Part shown: piece after piece, positions 9,621 to 18,740 of the stretch | How positions within the stretch are numbered: the first letter of the stretch is position 1 | Layout: every line of letters begins with the position of its first letter | Assembly (NCBI GenBank): GCA_905221605.1 | Contig: CAJNDS010000638.1 | Coordinates: 10,001-47,500 of the forward strand | Direction: 5' to 3' | From: Symbiodinium natans | Taxonomy: Eukaryota > Sar > Dinophyceae > Suessiales > Symbiodiniaceae | Length of the DNA stretch: 37,500 nt | Position numbers and translations under genes: made by a program | Notes under the pieces: model-generated | Told to the model about the DNA's origin: nothing | Database searches by the model: none | What the model saw: the letters and a program-made list of their open reading frames with translations, nothing else

Positions 9621-11350
9621 CTCTCCCGCACCTTTTTACTAACGTCCAACGCGGTCCCTGTGCTCTAGCCCCAGCCGGGCGACATCCTACGGGCAACAGG
9701 CAGCAGGCGGTCATGCCAGGCGGCTGGCGTGTGGTGGCTGCGCAGTTGAGTCAGTGAGGATGTCGCTCGGGGGCGGCAGCTCCCCATCGACATTGGCCGT
9801 GCCTGTGACAGGCAAAGCGAGCAGGCTGGCAGCGAAGGAGCACGCGGCAGCGAAGGATAGGAGGGCCGACCCTCGGAGCGTGTAGGCAGAGATTCAGGGT
9901 ATGTGCGCTCCTTGGCACGTCGGGCAGTCAAAAGCGCAGCGCCAGCTGTTCCACCGGCAACCCTGTGGGGGAGACACGAGCGTGGTGTCGACTGCGAGTT
10001 GCGCTCCTCCCCACAGTGGCAGGCCGTTGGTAATGACCTCGATGCGCCGGTCGTCTTGCCGGATGGGGTCGACGCTGAGGTCGCGGACAAGCACATTGAG
10101 GGCGACGGCCGCACCAGCTTCGCGGCACATCCTGGCGGCAGCACGCTCGACAGGGCCGCCCCGCGCACGAAGAACACCAGAGCGAGGGCAGGCTGCGAGA
10201 TGGTCGCCGTAAGGATCATGGATTGCGCGGCACCGGCATCTGGCAGAGGTCAGCGGCAACGGCAGCCGGAGTCTGCGGAGCAGTATGACCCGGAAAAGGG
10301 GCGACTCCAGGGTGAACTCCGGCAGGGTGGGACGCGTGGTGAGAACGCGCGCAGCGTGAGGTCCGGCCTGCGAATCCAGCAGGGCGGCCGAGGCTGGATC
10401 GGCCTCCCGCAGGAAAGCCCTATGGCAAAACTCGTCGACTGCTTGGGACGCCGGTCGTGCCACCCGCGAGTGGGGTCAAGGGAAGGGTCGTCTTCGGGGA
10501 GAGCTAGCACTTGAGCATGCAGCAACTCCGCCCAGGCAGGGGGCCCGAAGCCAACGGCAGAGAGCGAGTCTCGGGCATCTCGGGGCCGACGGGAGTGGCC
10601 GGTCAGACGCGAGGGAGCCGGCGACCTCACGTGCAAAGTCGGGGTCGCGCTGGGCGATGGCCTGCAAGGCGTCCGCCCACGAAGCCCAGTAGGCAGCTGG
10701 CGCATGGCGTGTCGCGCTGCGCAAGCCCAGGCCGCCGTGCCGCAATGCCAGCTGCGCACGCGCCTGAGCAGGTTCAGGCAGCTGCGACGCCTCGTCGGCA
10801 AACAGGAGCGCGGAAAGGCAGTGGAGGACTTTGCCATCATGGCCTGCCGCATAGCCGCGTGTGCTTTCTAGCGGGAGGGTGCGGAGGGCATATTGCGCAC
10901 GCGGCGCTGCGCAACAGGAGAGCAACAGCCATGCTACTTGGGAGTCATGGAGGGCGAGTGGAGGGCGGGGAGGTTGTCGAGGAGGCCGCCCGGGCGGGCA
11001 AGGGCGGCACGCAGGTGGGCTTCGACGAACTCCGGAGTGCCAAGAGGAACACCAAGGGCAACAAAAAAAAATTTCTTGGCCACCAACCCAGATCGGGGAG
11101 TGGCAAGGGCAATCACACCTGGTGGGAGAGTGCCAGCATGTGCCAGCGGAGTTCCAAACCTTTGTCTTAGCATGCTAAGCCTTGAGGCGGAGGCGCGCGT
11201 GATGCCACAAGTGGTGCCCAAGTCGTCGGTACAACTCAGCGACTCTGTCGGGGGGGCCGAGCATGTAAACATCGTCAAGATACGCCAGTGCTTGCTCGCC
11301 TGGGAGAAGCTCAGGCTGCAAAGCCCGGTCCTCGTCGCGTATCGCGCTGC
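9621..11350 (-). pseudogene. LINE copy B, 5'-truncated, multiply frameshifted
   Basis: Minus strand, from high to low coordinates: RALQPELLPGEQALAYLDD (RT motif C, about 11350-11290), a frame break at about 11175, GVPLGTPEFVEAHLRAAL, LSCCAAPRAQYALRTLPL, LALRHGGLGLRSATRHAPA and AAYWASWADAL (to about 10476). A shifted frame (10463-9894) holds DSQAGPHAARVLTT, LLRRLRLPLPL, the CxC-x9-H-x3-C finger CRCRAIHDPYGDHLAAC and the endonuclease core DDRRIEVITNGLPLWGGAQ with VDTTLVSP. KERTYPESL lies further on, followed by the 33-nt poly(A). The homologous order matches copy I from motif C to the endonuclease. RT motifs A and B are missing, so it cannot be autonomous. Confidence 0.85.
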
Positions 11351-11384
11351 GCCGCCGCTGCCTCACGTGTGGGCTGGAAGACGG

Positions 11385-11828
11385 CTGGCAGTTACCGTTC
11401 CGCCAAAGGCGGCTCAGTGCCATCGCATTCGTCCGCCATCTCAAGGGGGAGCTCATGGGCTCATGGGAGCTCCAACAACGACCAAGCCAGGGCTCGCTGG
11501 GCGGCGACAGCCAACATTCCCGCCCAGCGGTGGCAATGCTGCCTGACGCGCCGTCTGCCGGAGCTGCGCAGGAGCTGCGCAGGCCTTCGAAGCCGCCAAG
11601 CGGCGGAGGAAGTCCGCCAGCTCGGCGCATCTCGGCGCCGAAACGGCCGCCTACCTCGACTGCCAGGACGACCAGCCGGCAACGTCGGGACGCCAGTAGC
11701 TCAGGGTAGGTGGTTTGGCGCTTGCGTCGCCCCGCATCGGCTGCAGCTTTGCCGGGGACGCTATTGGCCCCCGCGCGTGCAGACCCGTCCCGCGACACAG
11801 GGCTCACGAAGGTCGTGTCGACCGCCAC
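11385..11828 (-). pseudogene. LINE fragment C (endonuclease and C-terminus, inverted half of A2/C)
   Basis: Minus strand from 11828: AQVAVDTTFVSPVSRDG, GRRKRQTTYPELL, RRCRLVVLAVEVGGRFGAE, then in a shifted frame HRWAGMLAVAAQRALAWSLL to about 11461. These are the second half of the restriction-like endonuclease and the family C-terminus. It starts exactly at the point in the endonuclease where A2 stops at 8620. Immediately downstream on the minus strand copy B begins, so A2/C and B were head-to-tail neighbours. Confidence 0.82.
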
Positions 11829-12400
11829 CTGGGCACCTGTTGCGCGTCCTGCCCCCCCACCTCACGGCCGATTGAGCATGATGCAGCTGTCGCTCGGTGC
11901 CTCGCCACCCTCCTGGAACAAGGCGACGCAGCACAGCGCAACTGGCCCAGCGCTTCGGGGGGTTTGGCCTCCGCTAAAAAAAAACCTCCGCTCTGCCTCA
12001 GCTGACCGCTTTGCGGCGCACTCCTGGTGCGACATTTTGCCCGTCATCCAGCCAGGGCTCCGGCTGCGGCCGCCCGTTTTCGCTCGGCCACCTCCAGGCG
12101 GGGTTTGCCACACGCACGTTGCCCCTAAAGCATGCGGTTGTGCGGGTCTGCCGCGAAGCTGGCACCAGGATCGCGCGTCAAGCTCGCCGACATGAACGTC
12201 GACGAGCCTGTTGCAGACGCGCGGCGAACGGCCTGCCCATGTGGCACGGCTTTCAACTTGCGCTTGATGCCACCATGGTCTCCCCTGTTACGAAACGTGG
12301 CGACTGGCGCGGCGCGGGGCGGCGCTGTCGGTTAGCCGTGGTCGGCTTCGGCGAATCGAAGGGGAAAAGGCGAGAAACGTCAGAGCAGCAAAAAAATCGC
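11829..12400 (+). pseudogene. LINE fragment D (continuation of E, internally deleted)
   Basis: Plus strand: HLLRVLPPHLTA, EHDAAVARCLATLLEQ, then QLAQRFGGFGLR followed by an A9 run and a stop, SADRFAAHSWCDILPVIQ, then a jump to PLKHAVVRVCREAGTRIARQ, ANGLPMWHGFQLALDATMV and RRCRLAVVGFG. The region between the post-RT helix segment and the zinc finger is deleted. A second deletion removes the K..Y part of the endonuclease. The first residues follow on from fragment E (FCAAP) at 8620, as expected for the two halves of one copy. Confidence 0.8.
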
Positions 12401-12479
12401 CAACCTTGAAAAAGCCAGCGTGTGGCCGTAAAACGCCTGAGTTGGAAAATTGGGAGACGGTCATTTCAACATGTCTTCA

Positions 12480-12620
12480 GCACCTTTATACGTCTGCGTT
12501 CAGGAGTCTGCGGTCGACACCCGCGACGGCGAGCAATCCGGACCAGCGCGCAACCTGGGAGTGGGCCGCAGGCGGGCTAGGATTGTCGCGGCGCCATGAC
12601 GCCGCGCTGCATGCCCGGTC
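12480..12620 (-). pseudogene. LINE C-terminal scrap G
   Basis: On the minus strand, in two overlapping frames, AARRHGAATILARLRP and QVARWSGLLAVAGVDRR resemble copy I LARHRAATIPAHLRP and WVARWAALLAVAAQRAF in the correct order. It is short and frameshifted. Its orientation is opposite to D and F on either side. The next 260 bp (12621-12884) hold no motif I recognise. Confidence 0.55.
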
Positions 12621-12884
12621 AGGCCACTTCCACGCGGGGCGCGACTCTTGAACGCGCTGCCGCTCGCGTCTGTCAAGAGGCAGGTGCAACCGCCACCCAT
12701 GTGCTGCGCGTATGATGCGCGTGGCAGGCCGTGCCCGATGTGGGAGACCGCTGGCACACGATGGTTGATGATGGTAGGAGCGTTGCGAGCGCCCCCCCCA
12801 ACACCAGCGCGCACACTTGCGCAGTCCTGCGGTAGCCCGGTTGTTTGCGCTGCCACCGGCGCCTCTCCCCCTGGCTTCGGCCGT

Positions 12885-13207
12885 GCTGTTTAGATACCTC
12901 ACAGCAGCGGCGCAGATGGGATTTGGCCGCGGGCGAAGGCGGGATCGCATCGGGGTCGCGGCCGAACGGATGATGCCCGAGTCCTGCCGGCGTTCCCACT
13001 CCTTGTGCTCGCAGCACGCGGCCTTTGTCCGTCTTCTTGCGCGCCTCCGCGCTCGGGCCCTCCCCGCCTCCTCCCGCGGGGCTGGCATTTCCGCCTATGC
13101 CTCCCGGTGGTCGGCCTTGCTGTCATTCGCGGCCGCCCGCGCCTTTGCAGCTAGCCTCCTCGCCTTGCCTCTTTCTCCCTCTTTCCGCAAAGAAAAAACA
13201 AAAAACA
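12885..13207 (+). pseudogene. LINE fragment F (3' end with A-rich tail)
   Basis: Plus strand, 12.99-13.18 kb: SQHAAFVRLLARLRARALPA, SRWSALLSFAAARAFAASLL and ALPL, matching the last residues of copy I (AATFLRLLARHRAATIPAHL, ARWAALLAVAAQRAFASSLL, ELPL). The frame runs into A-rich sequence at 13188-13206 that resembles a degenerate poly(A) tail. The upstream 12.89-12.99 kb is G+C-rich but too diverged to align by eye. Confidence 0.72.
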
Positions 13208-13249
13208 TGCGAACGAGGACCTCCACTTCGGCAATTCGGGCGGTGAGAA

Positions 13250-14053
13250 GCCCCCGGGTGCAAGCTCGAGCGTGGTCGCCCTACGCATCCCTACGCCCTA
13301 CGCGTCGAGCCTCTGTGACCGCATTCACCAGCAAGGGCAGGCGGAGCATTCGACGCAGAGCTATCAGCATCACGTCTGGCGGGAGGGTGGAAGCGCTCTC
13401 TGTGGGGATCGCCGTGGGCCACGCCGCAGCCTGCAGCCCTGACTGGGACTGCAGCAGGGCCTGGTGAACAGGCTCCAGGGCCGGCAGCAGCACGTGTTCG
13501 CGAAAGCATATCTATAGGAGGTGACGCATGGAATTGCCAGCAGTGGGGCGAGTCACCAGGACCTGCGTCCCGGGCCGGGGAGATGCATGCGGGTCATCAA
13601 GGAAGGACTCCCAAGTGGGGCAGGTATGCCAACCTTCCATTCGCAGCATGTCACGCACAGGGCGTTCAGGTCTGGCCAAGGAGGGCATCAACAGACCCTT
13701 GCGCAAACACACACGCGCGCGCGCGAGGCCTGGCTGCCTGGCACTCAGGTGCCCCAGCATGTCCGCCCACGCTCCCCAATACGCCGCCGGCGCCGTGCGA
13801 ACAGCGGATTGCAGCCCCAGCCTGGCCCCAGCCTTCCAAGTGCTGCGGGCAACGTGGTGGTGGACGTGAGGAGGGGGTCACCGGCGTCCGTCGCTTCCCC
13901 CAGGCATGCCCACAAGTGCCTCAGCATACGGACGGATGACCTCGGCTCCCTGCATCCAGCATTGTACACACGCGTTTTGCCGACATTGGACGCGATGCGG
14001 AAATGGTCCTGGACCCGGGACGTGACAAGGTCCAGGCCGGCCCTGGCGCATCC
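13250..14053 (-). pseudogene. LINE copy H, truncated at both ends
   Basis: Minus strand: VGKTRVYNAG (just after RT motif C), a frame break, MLGHLSARQPGLARA and MEGWHTCPTWESFLDD (compare TGYDAPAWASLLDASD), a stop at 13512, then ALLQSQSGLQAAA and LRRMLRLPLLVNA. It stops before the zinc finger. The 3' poly(A) of the intact copy I abuts its 5' side at 14094, so copy I apparently inserted into or beside H. Confidence 0.75.
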
Positions 14054-14093
14054 CGACCAAGCCAAGCGAAGGCTGTCAGGGGGAATGGTTTGA

Positions 14094-14110
14094 TTTTTTT
14101 TTTTTTTTTT
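14094..14110 (-). repeat. Poly(A) tail of LINE copy I
   Basis: Seventeen uninterrupted T on the plus strand lie 59 nt downstream of the ORF2 stop codon. A second A7 run (14119-14125) sits between the stop and the tail. The G+C-rich 3' UTR is therefore very short. Confidence 0.8.
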
Positions 14111-14169
14111 CGCGCGCCTTTTTTTCCGCAGCCTGTCATAGCGGGGGTCGGGGTCGGGAGGGAGGGGCC

Positions 14170-17100
14170 TCACCGCCGCGGCGGCACGCGGCTGGCGGGC
14201 GGGGGGCGATCCCAGCGACCATCGGCCAGGACCTCGTGCAGCTCAGGCGCGGCATCATCGCCGTTGCTCTCACCTGCAAGGGGCAGCTCGAGCAAGGAAG
14301 ATGCGAACGCGCGCTGGGCCGCAACGGCCAGGAGCGCCGCCCATCGCGCCACCCAGGCGGCCTGAGCCGCCGGTCGGAGGTGCGCTGGGATGGTGGCGGC
14401 TCGGTGGCGGGCCAGGAGGCGCAGGAAGGTGGCTGCTTCCGTGCCAAAGCGCCCACCCACTTCCAGGCCAATGACGACCAGGCGGCACCGCCGGGCACGG
14501 AGGAGCTCGGGGTACGTGCCATGTCGCTTGCGCCGCGCTGCTGCGGTGACAGAGCGCCCCGGCTCAACATCAGCCCGCGGGTGGGGCTCGCCCGTACGTG
14601 TGAGCGGGGAGACGAGCGTGGCGTCAACCGCGAGCTGCGAGCCGTGCCAAAGGGACAAGCCGTTGGCCACGACTTCGATGCGCCTGTCATCTGCGACGGG
14701 CACGTCGATGTTCATGTCGGCAACGCGGACGTTGCGAGCCACACGTGCACCGGCTTCGCGGCAAACCCGCGCAACGGCGCGCTCAAGTGGCCCTGCACGC
14801 GCGGCGAGCACGCCGCTGGTAGCGCACGCGGCACGGTGGTCCCCGAAAGTGTCGAGCCTGCCACGACAGCTGCACGTGCGGGGGGCGAGTGGCAGGGGCA
14901 GGCGCAGGCGCCGCAGGAGCAGAATGCGGAACTGCGCATTCGGAATGGACACGGCCTCGTGCGTGGGCGCGACGGTGATGGCTCGGGCAGAGTGTGGCCC
15001 AGCCTGCGACAGCAGCAGCGCACGGGACGCAAGGGTGAGGTCAGAAAGATGCGTCTCGCACGCGCGCTCGTCGCATGCTCCGGCAGCTTGGCGCTGCCAT
15101 CCCCGCAGGGCATCACCCGGCTCGAAAGCGCAGCCGCGCGCTGGCGGCGCGTCTGAGGCGTCAAGCAGGGAAGCCCACGCCGGCGCGTCGTAGCCGGTGG
15201 CGCGAAGGGCATCGCGTGCCTGATTCGCAGCGGCCGCCGCGGGCAAGGGCACATGGCCCTGCAAGGCATGGAGCAGCCGGTCTGCAGCTACCGGCGCTCG
15301 GGCTTGGATAACGGGCAGCGTGTCACACCAGGAGGCCCAATGGGCAGCTTGGCGGGCAGCAACGGCGGAGCGCAGACCAAGTCCCCCAAACCGCAAGGCC
15401 AGCTGCGCCGTCCGCAGGCTGGGATCAGGCAGGGGCGCGGCCTCCAGCTGCAAGAGGCGGGTGAGGCACTGGGCAACTGCCGCGTCGTGGTCCCGCGCAT
15501 ACGCCTCGGTCTGGTGGGGGGGGAGGACCCGGAGGAGGTGGTTGGCCCGTGGCGCAGCGCAGAACAGGAGCAGGAGCCACGCTGCCTGCAAGCTGGACAA
15601 CTGCGGGATGCGGCCGAGGAGTCGGTCATGCTGCGCACGTTTGAGGCGTAGCTGCGCATGGACGTACGCGTCATGACCCAGCGGTGCGCCCAGCACGGTG
15701 AGGCCTTGCTGGTCGGGCGGGAGCGACCAGTCGCCGACCCACGCTGGGTCCGAGGAGCTAGCGGCGGCCAGGTCGGCTATGGACGGGGGCTCTTCTCCGG
15801 CCGCGTTCCATATGCGGGTCTTGCCCGCATGCAATCTGACCCGCGCATGTTCCCACAGGGCGGCGGACAGTGCATCCAGCAAAGGCCGAACACGCTCAGG
15901 TTCAGCGACGACGTAGATGTCGTCTAGGAAGGCGAAAACGGCCTCACCCGGGAGAAGCTGGCCCTGGAGTTCGGCCAGCGCAGGGTGCTGCGCGAGGGCG
16001 TAGAGCGCTGGCATCAGAGGGTCGCCTTGCTCGCCGCCTTCGCCTTGCTGGATGCGATGGCCGTGCCCGGCATCGTCATACCAAGTGTAGGAGCTGCTCT
16101 CGGCGTAAAATTGGCGCGCGTAGGGCAACAAAGGCCGCAGCGCCGGGCGCTCAAGCAGCCCCCGCAGCATGGCTCGACGGGAGACGTGGTCGAATGCCCC
16201 AACAGCATCAACCGAAAGGATTGTTGCCCGCGGACTGGCCTCAGTTGCTGCGCGGAGGAGGCAGACGACGGCTTCAGTCCCAGCAGACGTGCGAAGGCCG
16301 AATTGGAAGGGCAGGCACGCCTCTTGGAGTTGGGGGCCGAACTGCTGCGCCAGAACCCTCCCGACCAGGCGGCGCAAAACGTCACCAACAACTAGGGCCC
16401 GGACACGGCCATTCGGCTTTTGCAACGCGACGACTCTGCCGACGCGCACGGCCGCAAGGACGTCGTCCGGCACCTGCGCACGAGCAAGTAGCTCGGCTGC
16501 AGTGTGAAGAAGGCGGCTGTCCTCCTCATCATCAAGCATGATGCGGAGATGCTCATTGGTGGCGCCGCTCGGCCCGGCCGCAGAACCGCGGCGCGCGGAC
16601 TGGAGACAGGCGACGAAAGCCTGTTGCGGGAAAGCGCACGGCTGGTCGGGCTGAAACCCCAGAACATCAGCATCATGCGGGCCGTATGCCTCGGGAGGGC
16701 GGCGGTCGGGGTCTGTGAGCTCGGCCAGGGTGGCCGGGGACCCCTCCGCGAGAGGCTCGGCGGTGAGCGCGCGGCTTGCCGCGGACAACTCGCCAAGTTG
16801 GACGAGAGACTCAGCCCGGTGCGCACGGGCCTCGTCAGTGGTGGTCCGCGCGGCGCCCCTGCCGCTGGAACCAACGGCGGCTGTGGCCTGACCAAGTAGT
16901 TCCAGCCAATGGCCAGCCTGGAAAAGCTCGCTGCGTCGGTCAAGCTCGGCAGGCGGCACACGGCCGGTTCCAGGCGCACGGTACAGCAGCATGCGGGGCG
17001 CAAGCATGAAAAGCTTCCAGCCCCGCACGCGCTCCAGCAGCGAACCCCCGGCCGTGGCGAGGCGCAGGCCAGTTCGCAGCGCAGTCCGCAGTGCGCCGCG

Positions 17101-18357
17101 CAGGCGTTGGGGCGCAGCCTGCAGCGTCAACGCGCGCTCACGACAGGTCTCTTCCAAGGAGATGTCGTCAAGTGAGGCGAGACCTGCGCGAAGTCCGGCC
17201 TCGGCAGCGACGACCCCGCGCTCGCGCTGTGTGCCACCGGTAGGTGCGCATTCCGGCTCAGTCGCAGGCTCAGGCGGGACGGCCGTGCCGCCAGGCTCAC
17301 GCGGCCGTTGGCCTCGCCCGCGACCTCCACGGCGCCCTCGCCCCCGCGCACGCTCGGCGCCGGCGACACGGCACGCGGCAGCGGCGAGCGGAGCGTCAGC
17401 GGCAGCGGGGTCCGGCTCGCTGGTAGGCCGGTCGGCGGCGGGGTCAGCCTGAGCATGTGCGAAGGCGGCGTCCGGGCCAGGCGGGTCAGGAGCGGGTTCG
17501 GCAGCAGGCGGCCGCATCGGGCCACGCGCGTCGGGGGGCTGTTGACGGAACGTGTCGGACGCCCGGTCGAGCTGAGCGGCGAGCACCGGGCCCCCGAACA
17601 GCTGCAGGCAAACTTCCTGGGCAGCGGCAGCGATGTACCCATCGCACTCAGCAAGTAAGCGCACCGTCCATCCCAGGTGTAGGAGCGTGCTAGACGGCAA
17701 TGCGGCCGCCTCAGCGAGGAGCCGGGCGGGCAAGGCATCGCCGCGATGAGACGCAGAGGCGATGAGCGCGTCAGTGAGGACGGCGACGGGGACGGGGTGG
17801 GAGGCTGCAAGGGCTCGCCGCGCATCTTCCCACCAGGGTGACGCGCGAGGCTCGGCGCGCCAAAGCTCCAAGGCTCGCGCGGAGAGCGCCCCCAGGGCGG
17901 CATGCAGTAGGGGAACATACAGCCACGAGTTGGTTGGCGACGCAACAACGCCGGTGGGCGGCAGGCAGTCGAGCCAGTCGGCCGCAGTAGGGCTGTCAGC
18001 ACGAGGCACAGCCTGCCCTGAGCGGGGTGAGTCAGGTGGGCTCAGTCCCCCAGCCGGTCCGGGGTGCAGCAAGGGATGTGCGCAACCTCCGGGACACTCG
18101 AGCCAGGACGCGCGGTTGGACCGATCCAGGACCCATTGAATGCACCCGCCACAGCGGTCGCAGTCCGCCCCTGCGTGGGCGGGCACATGGAGGTCGGAGA
18201 AGCTTTCGGATCCGCCACATGCCGGGCAGAGCCACGCCTGGCGCCAGGAGGCAATGCCTTGGCCATGGCGGTCCGCGACCGGGGCCCAGTCCATGTCGCG
18301 GTCGGGCAGTGGCAGGAAGTCTATGCCTCCATCCGGGCGCCCGGCGGAGGGCGGGGC
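14170..18357 (-). CDS. LINE ORF2: reverse transcriptase with restriction-like endonuclease
   Basis: The enzyme that copies the element RNA into DNA at a nicked target. The methionine at 18294 opens 1374 codons, but in-frame coding extends upstream to 18357 (IDFLPLPDRD), so this Met is probably not the true start. Numbering from 18294: a Cys cluster at 23-71 (C23, C26, C45, C48, C51, C67, C71); a Pro/Ala-rich linker; RT fingers and palm with motif A VDAVGAFD (D696, D702), motif B EQGDPLMP (D758) and motif C FLDD (D791, D792), then GKTRIWNAAG; a CxC-x9-H-x3-C finger (C1141, C1143, H1153, C1157); and an endonuclease core RIEVVANG with D1224 and RRKRHGTYPEL, consistent with the PD-(D/E)XK fold of R2-type LINEs although the usual PD is replaced. 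All catalytic Asp are intact and there is no internal stop. It joins the RING ORF only across a -1 frame change. Confidence 0.88.
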   Translation of the reverse strand, partial: APPSAGRPDGGIDFLPLPDRDMDWAPVADRHGQGIASWRQAWLCPACGGSESFSDLHVPAHAGADCDRCGGCIQWVLDRSNRASWLECPGGCAHPLLHPGPAGGLSPPDSPRSGQAVPRADSPTAADWLDCLPPTGVVASPTNSWLYVPLLHAALGALSARALELWRAEPRASPWWEDARRALAASHPVPVAVLTDALIASASHRGDALPARLLAEAAALPSSTLLHLGWTVRLLAECDGYIAAAAQEVCLQLFGGPVLAAQLDRASDTFRQQPPDARGPMRPPAAEPAPDPPGPDAAFAHAQADPAADRPTSEPDPAAADAPLAAAACRVAGAERARGRGRRGGRGRGQRPREPGGTAVPPEPATEPECAPTGGTQRERGVVAAEAGLRAGLASLDDISLEETCRERALTLQAAPQRLRGALRTALRTGLRLATAGGSLLERVRGWKLFMLAPRMLLYRAPGTGRVPPAELDRRSELFQAGHWLELLGQATAAVGSSGRGAARTTTDEARAHRAESLVQLGELSAASRALTAEPLAEGSPATLAELTDPDRRPPEAYGPHDADVLGFQPDQPCAFPQQAFVACLQSARRGSAAGPSGATNEHLRIMLDDEEDSRLLHTAAELLARAQVPDDVLAAVRVGRVVALQKPNGRVRALVVGDVLRRLVGRVLAQQFGPQLQEACLPFQFGLRTSAGTEAVVCLLRAATEASPRATILSVDAVGAFDHVSRRAMLRGLLERPALRPLLPYARQFYAESSSYTWYDDAGHGHRIQQGEGGEQGDPLMPALYALAQHPALAELQGQLLPGEAVFAFLDDIYVVAEPERVRPLLDALSAALWEHARVRLHAGKTRIWNAAGEEPPSIADLAAASSSDPAWVGDWSLPPDQQGLTVLGAPLGHDAYVHAQLRLKRAQHDRLLGRIPQLSSLQAAWLLLLFCAAPRANHLLRVLPPHQTEAYARDHDAAVAQCLTRLLQLEAAPLPDPSLRTAQLALRFGGLGLRSAVAARQAAHWASWCDTLPVIQARAPVAADRLLHALQGHVPLPAAAAANQARDALRATGYDAPAWASLLDASDAPPARGCAFEPGDALRGWQRQAAGACDERACETHLSDLTLASRALLLSQAGPHSARAITVAPTHEAVSIPNAQFRILLLRRLRLPLPLAPRTCSCRGRLDTFGDHRAACATSGVLAARAGPLERAVARVCREAGARVARNVRVADMNIDVPVADDRRIEVVANGLSLWHGSQLAVDATLVSPLTRTGEPHPRADVEPGRSVTAAARRKRHGTYPELLRARRCRLVVIGLEVGGRFGTEAATFLRLLARHRAATIPAHLRPAAQAAWVARWAALLAVAAQRAFASSLLELPLAGESNGDDAAPELHEVLADGRWDRPPPASRVPPRR

Positions 18358-18740
18358 TCAGGGGCGTCCTGAGAGGTGAAGGTGCGTAACGCGTAATCCG
18401 GCTGAGCAGCGCGCGCCGTGGATTCGCCGGAAAGGCGGGCCGGGATGGGCACAAGATGTCGCGCGCAAACCTCGCGCAGCAGGGCGTCGTGCTGGTCGGA
18501 CCACGCCTCGGGGCTGCACGAAGGGCAGCGGCCATGCCGACATAGGGGGCACAGCAAGTCCCGCGGCCCGGAAGCCTGGATGCGGAACTGGGCAAGGCAG
18601 CCAAGGTGCATGGAGTGGGCAGCGCAGGTCGGAAAGGGCACACATGCGCGCTCGCGAACTCCCACCGGCTCGAGGTCGTCGAGGCACACGCAGCAGACGC
18701 GGTCAACGTGGGGGGGCGCGGGGGGCGTGGCGTCGCCCAT
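18321..18740 (-). CDS. RING-H2 finger ORF, probable N-terminus of LINE ORF2
   Basis: The frame starts at the Met at 18740 (MGDATPPAPP) and has a RING-H2 signature: CCVC at residues 16-19, TCAAH and MHLGC (C..H..H..C), then CPLC and a further CPSC. RING-H2 fingers bind two zinc ions and usually recruit E2 ubiquitin-conjugating enzymes; some serve only in protein contacts. It ends at a stop at 18321, but its last codons overlap the open frame of ORF2 (18357-18324), which lies -1 relative to it. The ORF2 frame has a stop at 18358-18360, so the two are adjacent parts of one reading path broken by one nucleotide. Either a one-base deletion, a sequencing error or a ribosomal -1 frameshift could explain this. 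Confidence 0.7.
   Translation of the reverse strand: MGDATPPAPPHVDRVCCVCLDDLEPVGVRERACVPFPTCAAHSMHLGCLAQFRIQASGPRDLLCPLCRHGRCPSCSPEAWSDQHDALLREVCARHLVPIPARLSGESTARAAQPDYALRTFTSQDAPEPRPPPGARMEA

Noticed and set aside
9569-9757. Plus-strand frame with a poly-Phe run
   Set aside because: The Phe run is just translation of the 33-T tract that is the poly(A) tail of minus-strand LINE copy B.
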